DNA of 64,000 nt from contig NC_068937.1 of the NCBI RefSeq assembly GCF_016801865.2, forward strand, positions 122,423,225-122,487,224, written 5' to 3'. Positions 10,517-22,300 of this stretch are shown one piece after another. Source of the stretch: Culex pipiens pallens. Lineage: Eukaryota; Arthropoda; Insecta; Diptera; Culicidae. A program made the position numbers and the translations under genes. Numbering within the stretch: the stretch's first letter is position 1; every line of letters begins with the position of its first letter. The notes under the pieces are model-generated. The model was not told the DNA's origin. It searched no databases and saw only the letters and a list, made by a program, of their open reading frames with translations.

Positions 10517-13244
10517 TTATCTATTGAGCGCTTCCTGGATCTCGTTCAAGCTCATTCCTTTGGTCTCCATAACCTGAGTCAGGGTGAAGGCAAACGCTAT
10601 AGCACACATGATGCCAAAAATCCAGAACGACCAGTGCGATCCAACAGCCTCGTCCAGCGTCGAGAAGAACTGCAGCACCAAAAAGCCCAAAACCCAACAG
10701 GTTGACGCCACGATAGACGAAGCAACGGACTTGACATTGGCCGGAAACATTTCACCCAGGACAGCCCACGGAAGTGGTCCAAACCCAATGCAGTACACCG
10801 TCACAAAGAAGATCAGCGAGAAAATTGGCAACCAGCTGATACTGTCAACCGAGTCCGACTTTATGTAGTCCATGTAAAAATACAATCCCATGGTCGCATG
10901 AGCCAAGCACATTCCGCCTGCGGATACCAACAAGATCGGCTTGCGACCCAGCCGGTCAACGATGAGTGGGGTAGCGCCACTTGCCAAAACCTGAACGATG
11001 CCGACCAGGATTGTCGAAATGGCCGGAGACATGGTGCTTCCGGTTTTGGCAAAGATAGTCTGACTGTAGAACAGGATCACGTTGATTCCGGACAGCTGCT
11101 GGAAGCTGATCAAGCCCGCGCAAATGATCAACGCCTTTGTAGTTCCTTTGGTCTTGAAAAGATCCATGACACCTGCTTTATTCTTCATGGCTTCATCAAC
11201 CGACGCCGATGTTTCTTCCAGTTCTTTTTGTACACCTTCGGCCGTTTTGCCACGTAACCACTGAAGTGAAGCAATGGCATCATCGCGGCGACTCTTGGTT
11301 AGGTAATACGTGGGGGTTTCCGGCATGAAGAAGAACGTCCCCGCAAAAATGACCGGCAGAGCCAAGCAAGCCCACTGCAACCCTGCCCAACTCACGTACG
11401 GACCTATGGCGTACACGTACAGGATTCCACTGACAATGCACAGCTGCATCAGCGATCCGAGCGCGCCCCGGTACTCATTGCTGGCGATCTCCCCAATGTA
11501 CATCGTCTGCACGGTCATGACAAAGCCAACTCCGAAACCCTGGATTAACCGGGCGGCGAGTAGCTGACCAACGGTCGATGTGGTCAACAGCAGCACCCAA
11601 CTCACGACAAAAAATACCGAACTGCCCAGGAGGGTTAGCTTGCGGCCAAACTTTTCAGCGCAGGGACCAGCGATGAAGGGAGCTGGAATGAAATAAAAGA
11701 TTATTAATTGCAAAAATCATTCCAAACAAGCTTCAATGGTGAATCGTACCGATGAGCGCTCCCATAGCCACGAGGGATCCGATCCAGGACTTTTCGCCGG
11801 TGTCGGGAATAACGTCCAAAGGATTGACACTGGTGTCGTTGGACGAGTAAACTGGGCCCATGGGGGATGTCCATCCCAAGCATGTTCCGAGGGCCACCGA
11901 GGCGAGGTTGACTGGAAAATGTATGGAATTAGTTATGATGACAACAATAGCTGATTATTCTAAAGGATTTCCAATATTTTCAGACATCACTGAATTTTCT
12001 ATTCATGGTATTTACAAAAATCATAAACATAATATTCTTAAATTTAACTTTTTTATTGTACAATAATTCAAATGCATCTTTATTTTACAACAAACTACAG
12101 ATGTGTTTTACCTTTTTTTCATTTCTAGCAGATTGCACAATTATTGCATGGTTTGTATCAGTTTACGATAGGACTAATCCTAATCCACAATTTCTAGCCA
12201 CTATCTTTTACTAGTTTGTTGTGTTTATTTTTGCTGTTGTACTTGAGATTAAAACTAGTACTAGACATCACAGTAGAAATAACGTTGCGTGGATTCAAAA
12301 ATTGTTTGGGATTTATAAGTGAAATTTTCAAACTCAAATTTGAATGGAACTAGTTTATGAATTTTGATTTTGTTTCATTATGCCTTGAAAACATGAAAAA
12401 TGGTAATGCACAAATTACCAATCACAAAAGTTAAACAATAAACAAACCAGTGTTGAGCAAAGTAATCTAGGAGTTTGTAATTCAGGATGGTGACCAATAA
12501 GGCGATGATAAAATATTGCAATAATGTACTTGGTAATGAAACAGTCAACGCCCTGACTAATAGAGGTTCGTTGAACTTAAATTTAATGTTGAAAACAAGA
12601 AATAAAAAAGAACTTCAGATAATTGAAACATCGAGTAAATGAGGCTTTGGAAAATCGAATATCGACTGTACAATCAATCGTATAGATTCTTGTTTTGAAA
12701 CCAAAGCACCACAGTTATCTTGTTTAGTTTTTATTATTTTCTTATAGTTTCAATCCCAATCTACACCTCGCAATCACTTCCCTTTGCAATTTTTTTTGTT
12801 CTTGCTTTTGCACTTGAAAATAATACTACTTTTTCTAATGATAAGAATCGAATCATTTACACAGTAAAAAATCATTGCCATAATAGTTATAAGACCATCT
12901 TAAACTTGAATTAAACGAATTAAACACTCCTTCACTTGAACGGAATAGAACCAAGAAATCGACCAGTTTATATTGTAGACTTTTGCCACAAAGACAATAA
13001 AAATGTCCATAATTGTAACCATGCCATAAAACGTTCCAGTTCTATTTTAAAACCCAAAAGTCTTAAAATTTGCTTCAATTCTTCTTTTCGTTTGCGAACT
13101 TCTTTCGCCACACAATAACTCACCAACAACACCCGCTATAAACTGCCGCGTGGGGGCACCTTTCTCCATCTTGTAGTTTGCGCGACTGCTCTCGTAATTC
13201 TCGAACGTTGCCACAGGTTGGTAGTTGAGCTCAGCTGGATTCAT
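10517..13244 (-). CDS. Facilitated trehalose/sugar transporter, Tret1-like (gene C)
   Basis: MFS sugar porter, 482 aa. Exons on the minus strand: 13244-13124, 11911-11750, 11682-10517; introns of 1212 nt and 67 nt. Exon 1 encodes a longer polar N-terminus beginning MNPAELNYQPVATFENYE and ends in QFIAGVV, with the same split-codon junction as the paralogs. The second intron sits at the same place as in gene B (GALIG/APFIAG). Signatures are canonical: LGWTSPM, EKFGRK, PETPTYYL, QQLSGINVILFYSQ in TM7, DRLGRKP, GFGPLPWA, METKGMSLNEIQ. This is the most standard-looking copy of the A-B-C tandem group and is predicted to be a plasma-membrane trehalose facilitator. A TCAGT initiator at 13448-13444 with a TTTAAAA string about 30 bp upstream is a weak promoter candidate. 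Stop codon is at 10519-10517. Confidence 0.9.
11912..13123 (-). other. First intron of transporter gene C
   Basis: This is a 1212-nt intron. The donor GTGAGT is at 13123 downward and the acceptor, preceded by TTTTCC, is at 11913-11912. It is AT-rich with no recognisable coding segment or repeat; the reported short ORFs look random. Confidence 0.7.
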
Positions 13245-13443
13245 CGATTCTCACCAATGGCCTGTCGAGATTGCACAGTTCACCCACAGATAAAATTAAG
13301 TTTATTTTTCACATTTAATATCGCAATTTAACTTTTTTTTTTTAAATAAAAAAATGTTAACTCACTTATAAACTATTTTCAATAGAAAAAAGTAATCATG
13401 AGATTTCTTCAAACCATTCACTACGCTCAACACTAAGATTCAA

Positions 13444-13483
13444 ACTGAACCGATTCTAAAAGGGCACTAACGCATTTTTTAAA
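13444..13483 (-). promoter_or_regulatory. Weak candidate promoter of transporter gene C
   Basis: A minus-strand TCAGTTTG initiator at 13448-13441 follows a TTTAAAAAA string (13483-13475) at about -37 to -29. The predicted 5' UTR to the ATG at 13244 is about 200 nt. AT-rich sequence makes a chance match possible. Confidence 0.3.
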
Positions 13484-14423
13484 GCCAAGATCGCCTTAAA
13501 TAACCCTCAGCAGATTCTCAAGTGGCCAGTTGTTGCCACATTTTGTAAAGAAGAGACCGCCCTTATCTTGAACGGCAATCGCCGCAACTAAATATTTCAC
13601 GATTTTCTAAATAAGTAACAGGCAAAATACAGCGAGTAAATCTAAATCAAACCGGTAGCGGTGGCATCAGGTGAAGTGTGCCGTCGAGATTCCGGGGACA
13701 CTCGAGTGTGGGACAAACCGAGTGAAGTGCAGTTTGAGCCAAGGGATAGCTAAAATTTGACGCCATTTTACTGTGTCTGCGCAGAACCGATTATTCCGTG
13801 ACTAGGCGCCGTTCATGATCGACCAATGGAAAGTGACTCGTTGGAAAATTTGAATTGAATCACAGTTGTTGACAACTGTGAGGACAAAGTGTGAAGAAAT
13901 CTCGAAGTGCCATGCGATTCCACCAGCTTAACTTAATGGAGACGCTTGGTTTTTTAAAACAATTCCATTACAAAGAATATCTCAATTTACACGCTAAAAG
14001 CTAGCAAACCTCGATGGAAATCCTTCTTCGCCAACCTGACTGGACACCGGTCAACCTCAAACTGATCAGTCATCGTCGTCGGCCTGCTTATCCAAAATGT
14101 TCGATCGGCAATCCTCTGAACAAGCTTGCAATACATCAACTCAATCCCGGTGTCATCATCCAGCAAACCGTTTTGCTTCCTTAATGTGAGAATACCTACT
14201 TCCTTGTGGTTTGTGTATCTTCCTTGCCTCTCCCGCCACTAACCCTTAGCTATGCTGGTCCTTAATTTCAGAGCAAACATAGCGTTTAAGCAAAATTTCT
14301 CCTTTTTGGTTTTATTTTAGATAATTTGTTTTTGACTTGGAAATATCGTCTGCATAATGTCCTGTAAAGACGAACCTTTTTAAAAATGAAGCAAAAGATT
14401 AGACGCAATCGAACAAAGTGGAA
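13484..14423. other. Intergenic sequence upstream of gene C
   Basis: I found no gene here. The composition is mixed and moderately GC-rich near 13650-13800, which may be upstream regulatory sequence of gene C. No repeat or RNA gene was recognised. Confidence 0.35.
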
Positions 14424-14638
14424 ATCTTGATCGAGGGGCGTGACAAAGGCCTTAATGTATTAATTATCGGTATTTAATACATTAAGGAATTAAATTCCTC
14501 ATGTCGTTTGACATTTGACAGCGCCACACCTGCTTTGAAAACTTTGGTTTGCTTCGTGTCTCTTTCGCGCACTCCGCTGTCAAGCTTGTTTTGGTTTCGT
14601 GTAAAAAAGAATGACGCCGTGAAGCTGAAGAGATTTTG

Positions 14639-15037
14639 GACCAAGCCGATCTAAACGTGCCATTGACGGGGAAGTTGCAGCCGGTGGAGTTGGATTACAT
14701 TTTCCAGTAGCTGGTTAAGTGCGATGCGGATCCTGGGACGCGCCTTAACGGAGTAATAGAGTTTAAGCTTAACAATCAGACGTCGGACGAGAGCAAGATT
14801 TCGTTGCAGCTGGAGGTGCCTTGCTACAGCGATGCCTCTAACAATTCGACATCGGTGGAAAAGAAATTGCACCTCCTGTGCAACCGCAAAAGTGATCTGC
14901 ACTACGAGCCAAGCTACGAGCTCTCTGACGAAAACGGCGCTCTGCGGTGCACTAGCGTTCGGATGCTGGAATGGTTCATCCGGCAAATGATGCGGGAAGA
15001 TGGCCACATTAACGCTGGGAGGTTCAAGAACGGGTGA
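14639..15037 (+). pseudogene. Broken coding segment inside the TIR element (plus strand)
   Basis: The frame ending with TGA at 15035-15037 reads as plausible protein back to about 14620 but is interrupted by TAG at 14708-14710. The last part reads ...RKSDLHYEPSYELSDE... and ...SVRMLEWFIRQMMRED, with ordinary insect-like codon use. There is no good start codon, and a stop (TGA) lies a little further upstream. I do not recognise the family. The disabled frame and position between terminal inverted repeats suggest a captured 3' gene fragment. Confidence 0.4.
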
Positions 15038-15199
15038 CACGAAAGCATTCAGGAGTAGACAATTGTAATCATCCGAGTTAATTAGGTACTTGGAGTGACT
15101 TTTAATTACGTTAGATGATGACTTTTTGGTACAATGCTTTGAAAAAATAAAATATCTCAACTTTGTTGTTTCATTTATTTCAATAATAGTCCCACCATG

Positions 15200-15716
15200 T
15201 TAGGTTGGCCGGTTCTTGAGTGTCTGGAATAACGACGTTGGCGGCTTCTCATTTCGTTCAACCGGCGATTGCTTTTCCACCGGGCTTATGGTAGTACCGA
15301 TGATCTGGCTTCTGGAGGTCATCACGGGACTAACGAACATCCAGGACTCGGCGGTGATGAGGTTGCAACGGTAGGGACACATCAGGGGAAACCACTTCTG
15401 GTAGGCCGCATTGAACATGCCCAGCTGTTTGGCGGGAGTGTTACGGAGAAATCTGTGGGAAATGACGTGGGAAGAATTCGATTCGAGGATCCGTTTCAAC
15501 AAACGCAGCATCCAGGTGGGCCGCTCGATGGCCTTCTACAACAAATCTTCCGGCTGGGCCAGCTTCGATATCGTCCAGTACGTCCTGGTTACCGCCCTGG
15601 ATGACGCTGCGCAATTTTTCCGGTTTGCCTGTACCGCGCTGGTACTTTCCTGCTCGACCGCTCTTCGATGACACAAATTTTGCGCCAAACATAACAACAA
15701 ACACACGGGGTGTCAA
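15200..15716 (-). pseudogene. Broken coding segment inside the TIR element (minus strand)
   Basis: Two overlapping minus-strand frames, 15716-15441 and 15511-15200, look like one coding region split by a frameshift near 15511-15540. The first contains MFGAKFVSSKSGRAGKYQ; the second contains WMLRLLKRILESNSSHVI and NAAYQKWFPLMCPYRCNL. Neither matches a family I can name. The segment faces the plus-strand fragment tail-to-tail. I infer a degenerate captured gene end, but an unrecognised small live gene with an intron cannot be excluded. Confidence 0.35.
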
Positions 15717-15987
15717 AATGTCAAATCAATGTAGTGTAAGAAGAGGTGGCGTTGTTTTGAACGTAAACAATCGTTAATATATTTAATTCCTACCGTTAAT
15801 TAATTAAATAATTTAATTTCTTACTATTGTCCCGCCCCTCGATCTTGATACTATCAACCAGTTACACAACTCGTCATTTTTTAAGTTGATGTCAGTAATC
15901 GCTTCAGTTCTGTCAAGGTATAATAGATTTGATCTTCCTGAACACGCTCCAATCGACAGAATTGAATTTTATAAAGTTTCCTGTCAA

Positions 15988-16379
15988 TCGAGAAATTAAA
16001 AGTGCAACATGGAGTTAAACTTTCTGTCAAGCTGCTGTGAAGTTTATCATGACAGCTACAAAAGTTGCACTCCATTTTACCGGCTCACATCTCTCTTTTT
16101 AATTTCTCGATAAAATAGTATCGGAATATTAAAAGTGCAACACGGAGTTAAACTTTCTGTTAAGTTTCTGTGAAGTTTTCCACGACAGCTTGAATGTTTC
16201 ACTCCATGTTACCGGCTCACATCTCTCTTTTTGATTTCTCAATATGTCGGGTACATCGAGAAATTAAAAAGAGAGATGTGAGCTGGTAACATGGAGTTAA
16301 ACTTTTGCAACTGTCATGAAAAAATTCACAGAAGCTTGACAGAAAGTTTAACTCCATGTTGCACTTTTAATTTCTCGAT
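15988..16379. repeat. Three clustered copies of a ~120-bp TIR element
   Basis: Copy 1 (15988-16110) starts TCGAGAAATTAAAAGTG and ends in the near inverse TTTTTAATTTCTCGA. Copy 2 (about 16127-16242) has the same orientation and is more diverged; copy 3 (16256-16379) is inverted. Shared blocks include CATGGAGTTAAACTTTCTGT and CCGGCTCACATCTCTC. There is no coding capacity. The layout fits a small MITE that inserted repeatedly or was locally duplicated. Confidence 0.7.
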
Positions 16380-19300
16380 ATATTCTGTGGAAATATTTTA
16401 AACAACCATGCGTACCCATGTTTATCTGTGGGGTTTACAGGTTTAATCTGTCCCATTTTGAGGTAACGTCAAGGAATTTTAAGTTTTTGATTCTTAAATG
16501 ATAGATTATGATTTTAGAAACAATGTTTTCTTAAACAAGAAAAATTTAAAATACTTTCTCGCACCCTCACTTGCATTATCCAAAAAAAAAATCACTTTTT
16601 TAGAAAAAATGGAATCAATACAAAAACTGTCAGGTGTGTATTTTCTGTAAACGATAGGTTTTTGTCCATGTATTAATTTGTTAGTGCGCCTTACTGGACC
16701 AAAATAGAAGTTTTTGGCCTCTCCCAGACGGATTTATGTCGAAAAAATCGCATTTTTTTCGAAATTTTGGCTCGAGCCTCGAATCGATTCAGGCTCGATC
16801 TCGAGCCAGATCGACTCGAGACTCAATCCAAAATTGTCGGTGGGTTTTGACGATTTTATTTAAATATTTTTTTTTGTAACTCATAACTTTCCAACCAAAG
16901 AACTTTCTCCTAATTTCACTTTATAGAAAATTGTCCAAGAAATTCATTAAAAATAAAATATCAACCCTCAAGTGCCTTCCAATATTTTTTCATTGCAGTT
17001 TATGGCCTAAAACGTGATTTTCACCCATTCCATATATATATAAGGCAAATTTATGGGAAATTGGACGAGCTTTTCAGTAAAAATATTTACGAGACTGAAA
17101 AACCAAGTCAGTCATATAGAAATTACCAAAAACCACAAAAAATCCCGTTTTTTTCAACATTTTTATTTTAAAAACCACTGTATCTTCCCAAGGGTTGGAC
17201 ATAGGACAATGGTCAATATGGAGACTTTTATGTAAAATTGTCTGTAGAATCGATCCCCACTACTGGTTTTTAAAAATTTTGACGTTTAGACCACTTTTCA
17301 AAAAAAACAGTTTTAGTAAATGATTTTTGTATTTTTTTAGGATAGACATACCGTCCTGCATTTTTAGTCAGTCTTTTAGTAACATTTTAGGCTATTTCCT
17401 CAAAAATTTTGAACGAAAAAAAATTGTGACATCACCTTTAAATTTCAGTTTTAGACTTAACAATCAAAAAATATCATAGATGTGGCGTGTATTTTTGTTT
17501 CAGTGTATTTTTTTCAGAAAGCCCGTCCAATTTCCTACAAGTTTGTCTTTGACCACTTTTTGATACGACGCAACGGCTCCGAGATACAGTGATTTTTAAA
17601 TTACAAAATATAAAAACATTTAAATACCTTACGCCCTCCTCAAATGTTATTTTCGAGTACTATTGGCTCCATGTACATAAAAATGACTCATATAGGACTA
17701 GGATAACATTGAAAGTTTCATTGAAATCGGAGAGGGTCGGGTACAAAAGTACCAGAAAAATTCCTGATTTGAGCTGGAATTGCTCATATTTGTTATTTTT
17801 TAATCACCATCGTGTTCCTCGGACAATTTTACATAAGCATCAATGCATATCCAAACTAAACCAAACCATTGCCGAAATACATCCCTTCAAAAATAAAAAA
17901 AAATGAATTTAGGTGAAGATCGAGTCCAAAGGTGTACCCAGTTGACCTGGAAAGACCCATAATCGTATAAGTGCGCATGGTTATTTTTTAAAGCTGATTC
18001 CATACCAAGTATACCCAAATTTACAATTTAATTTATTGGCAAGAAAGTCAATTTTAAGTCTATCATACCTTGATAAAAGTATACTCAATTTTTACAATTT
18101 TATTTAATGGCAAGACCGAGGGAAAGACACATACTTTTTTTTAAATAAACTAAATGAAAATGGTAAACTTATTCAACAAATAATCACAAATTCAGTGACG
18201 AAGCCTCAACGACAAAAAGGCCATTCTAATGTAAACCTAAACGGTAATCAAATGTTTGACGATAGATAAAACCATTGCAAACAGCGGAAAACCTCCTTCA
18301 TTACAAAATTTAATAATACTGTGTTACCTAGAACAATTGAAATTGTCTCGTGATGAATGACAGTAAGTTTTGATCATGGATTTTTATATACATTGGAAAC
18401 ATATTTCTTGTTAAAAAAATGACAAATAGTTTTAAGTCTTTTATTCCAGATTTAAGCCAAGGGTTCCCTTCGAATAAACCAATGTCAAACACGCACCGTC
18501 CAAAACCCACAACGGCAGTGCAAAACGTGAGCTGAACGCCAATAACGAATAAACAGTTTGAATTAATTACACAAAACGAAACGTTGACGCTTGGAACGGA
18601 ACGGTCGGGTTCGTCAAACAGGAAAAGTGCCCTTGGGGGATGCAAAATTTTCCACTTCCCGAAATGATGTACGGCAAAATTAAACAGTTTCCAGATGCGG
18701 GGACTCCATGAAGTGCCTGCCGGTTGTTGGGGAGGAGAAGCTTCATTTGCTTACACACAAATTCCTGAACACCGGCGACGGTGGCAATTGCTTCAGCTAC
18801 CGCGACAAGTGCTATAAAAGTCATCAAGAAGCTGCATAATGTGTTTACATCGAATCGGCTGTGACTAGCAAACTACTTGACAAAGGAAATTTACGCGATA
18901 CGCGCTATCAAGCCTCTGTGACAGAATATCAAAACTGTCCACGTGAGTCCACGAGCAGTGATGAGCAATGCGGGACTAGTTTGTTCGATAGTTTTGTGTG
19001 AGACAACGCCCTAGAACAGCGCGCAGCAGAATGTCCCGTACCTGCAAGAATGCGACAAACACTGATTGCATCTATCGCCTATGAAGGTGCGCAGCAAACA
19101 AACCAACATGGTGCAAACTGTCGCAAACTGTCAGTCTTTTGGTGAAATTCCACCCTGACGAATCATTATTCAGCGAAAATCGGAGAGCACGTGGAAGGTG
19201 CTAAACGGATCGAAATGGTGCCAAAAAAGTGCTAACAAACGCGCTTATTCAAACTGGCGGCAGGAGCAGGGTGGTTCGTTATGGCAAGCGCCATTATGGC

Positions 19301-22300
19301 AAACTGTCAAAAAAAAGTAAAAAATCGAAATTCTCTTTACACAATACGTCTCTCAATGTGTCTGCATTGCATTCTAGAGTGCAAGCATTATGGCAGCCGC
19401 CATTATGGCAAAACTGTCAAAATCCACCCCACGTGCACGCGCACTGGCAACAAAATGCTACACAATCGCGCGCGCGTTAAGTGCAAGCGAAAGGTCAACC
19501 TTAATCGGCCGGCGTGTTGCAGTTCTGAAATAGCTCAAATTTCTATGGGAGGAAATGGCTTGCGATAAACTGGCAGCTGCCCTGCTGAGAGCGGAACAAT
19601 ATGGCTCGCGAGGGAAGAGCAATCTTGTTCTATAAGTGTAATGATGCGGGCAATTTTAAAGATGAACACCTGGGATTGAACTGTAATAGGCTTTCCTCGC
19701 GTGAAATGGAAGTTTGTTGTCCGTGCATGAGTGGCAATAAAAAAACATGATTATTTAAATTAAAGTAACTGACCTGTGCGAATCCATGATTGACACTTTT
19801 CTGTAATCCAAGATCTTTGTTCAACTGTCAAAAGTTTGGATTTTGATAATATTTTTCACAATTGCTTTTTCTCTATTGTTTTTGTTTTCGAGTTGAGAAA
19901 TTTAAAACACTACAATGACTTCTTGCACAGAGAGTCTGTTATCAGAACAACAGTCAGCAGAACATCTTAGTGCAGTTATCAGAACGCCCAACAAAGAAAC
20001 ACAAACGCACGCAAACACTTTGTATGGTTTCACATAATTTACACAAATTCAAACAAAGAACGTCCTTCGCCGCCAGTGGTCACTCCCAAACTGACCAGGG
20101 GAGCTCCACTACGAGGCACCTGGACAAATGGGGGGACCCGAGATGATCTAGAACACGCGGCGGATCGTGTCCAGCTGTAGTAGTCAACAGTAGGCGATGA
20201 AAATGGGGAATAAAAAATGTGCAAATTCTCTCACAACATGAGCAAACACAGACACGCTGGAGGCGATTAGTATTGGAGTGAGGGTGGTTCTATACAGAAT
20301 TCTAAGTATTTAAAAATAACATTACTTTAAATCGTTGCACCCCTCGAAAGCCAATGCTTGTCAAAATTGTATCGCGTCAAATTACCAAGAAAATGTTAAA
20401 TATTTCTCATGATTTATATCTGTACAACATACTTTTCTCTCTTGTTTGAATAAAAATTTTCAGAAAACATTTAAATTTTATTTGTAAATATAGTGCAATT
20501 CTATAATTTGAAAAGGTTTGTAGTGAATGGTCCGGAAAATCCCAAGTCATTTGTAAAATCAATCACACTTGCCACTTCACTGTGATTCGTACACATGCAG
20601 TCTAGGAAAAAAATATGAAAAACTAGCAGCAATGCAATTTCCACGCGTTTTCCCCGTTTGTTCTGCAGATTGTGTCGCCAGAAATGGCACATTAAGGCTA
20701 CCAACGATTATGGCGTTGTTTGCGGGATTGTTTTGCTTAAACTGATGGTGCGATAAGCGTTCAGGATTACAATTTAAGCAATTGATGGTAATAGGATTGG
20801 TGTTAAACATATGTTTATCTATTTAATGAGTGTTTTTTTATTGAGCCAATTTGCACCCAACCAAACCAACTAACAAACTGTTGTTGGACTCCAAACGTGA
20901 TTTCTGTTTTTGTTTTTAATAATTGCAACCACAGTGCTTTCTTTATCGCCAAATCTAAATAATGTGTACTGTAGGGTTAAATTATTGTTTTATTCTGTGA
21001 CGTTCACAATGTATATATCTCACACATTTTTATTTATTTTTTTGCTTCAGTCACAACAAGTTTATACAAAAAAAATCTTCAAACGCTTTTTTTTGGTATA
21101 AAATACAAACCTTTACTTTTTCCAGAAAAAAAATTACACAATTCCAAAGTATCCTTTACAATACTTCTACAATTTCCTTAAAAATAAACTATTGTTTAAC
21201 TTTCACTTCACGATCCTGGACCACGCCTTCCCGGCTTGGGTTGTCAACCGAAACTGATGCTGTGGTGCCGAGGTGCCATAATGGCCGATCGCGGACCCAG
21301 ATTCAACCGCGGCATCATCCTCAAGGCTTATCTGCGCTGATAATAGAGGATGCTCTATCTCCGTCACACTTGTTCGTTATTAATGGCTAACGGCTAATTA
21401 AGTGAGATTTAGAAAAGACGATTTGTTTGAATTTAAAGGGGAAAATGGGGCAATGTGGGAAAAAACAAGAAATAATTACACAGTCTTACAGAAGTTCATT
21501 TCATGGCTTGACAAAACAACCTCGTAGGAAAATTTTTCCGTTGCTGAAAGGCAAACATTTGAAATTAAATATTCCTTAAAGATCATGTATGCCTAAAGCT
21601 TTTATCAGTTTATAAGAGATATTTAGTCTGTTGGAATCCTGTTCGGATTTCATAAATTGTTTTCAAACGCGTTTTTTTATAAAGATGACAAAAGTGTTAT
21701 TCTAGTCAAGCTGAAAGATCTAATTGTAGGCAGTTTTTAAGTTTATGATTATAATAATTTGAAAGTTTAAAAAAATGGAATTTGTTTCACCCAAATTCCC
21801 TTTCAAGGCGCCGGAACAGATTATAAATAAAGAAAATATCATCTCTTATCACCCAGATCGATCCCAACTAATCCCGGAATAGAGTGACACATGAGAATGA
21901 CCCAAAAGGTTAGTAGAAAAAAATAAGACAGCCGTCACGAGTGATAAGGGCTCAAATGACTAATTTTCCATACAAAAAAAAATACATTTAAGATTAAAAC
22001 GAGCTTCTAATGCCACTAATTACAAAATCGATGCCGGCAATTTGTTTAACGCTGGTGTGTACATTGCAACTGCTCTCGACTCAGTCAACGTCATCGTTTT
22101 CACGGAGAAACGCATCCCCGCTTCACTGTTTATGTTTACAAAACGGAGCGCTGTTTATTTAATTGTGTTGCATTCAACGATGTTTTCCGATTGCGCCATT
22201 TCTCTTGGGCGCGTCACTTTGATGGATGCCATGCATTTTTCACCTTGGGTGCTGCAGTGAAGGACGAAGCAAAATTATGGCAAGAGGAACCCGATGGAGA

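Larger units (their letters stand above)
14432..15841. mobile_element. TIR DNA element (1410 bp) with 8-bp target-site duplication and gene-like cargo
   Basis: The left end is CGAGGGGCGTGACAA (14432-14446) and the right end, read inward on the minus strand, is CGAGGGGCGGGACAA (15841-15827): 14 of 15 bases match. The octamer ATCTTGAT flanks it directly on both sides (14424-14431 and 15842-15849). Subterminal AATTAAAT strings also mirror each other. An 8-bp duplication is typical of hAT- or P-type transposition, but no transposase is visible. The interior is GC-rich and holds two convergent coding-like segments, each broken and each followed by a poly(A) signal: AATAAA at 15146-15151 (+) and 15179-15174 (-). 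I infer a non-autonomous element that captured a tail-to-tail pair of gene ends; the source genes are not recognised. Confidence 0.65.

Noticed and set aside
16771..16825. CTCGAG/TCGAGCC-rich stretch as a regulatory palindrome
   Set aside because: Short, imperfect and without any neighbouring gene; not enough to call a site.
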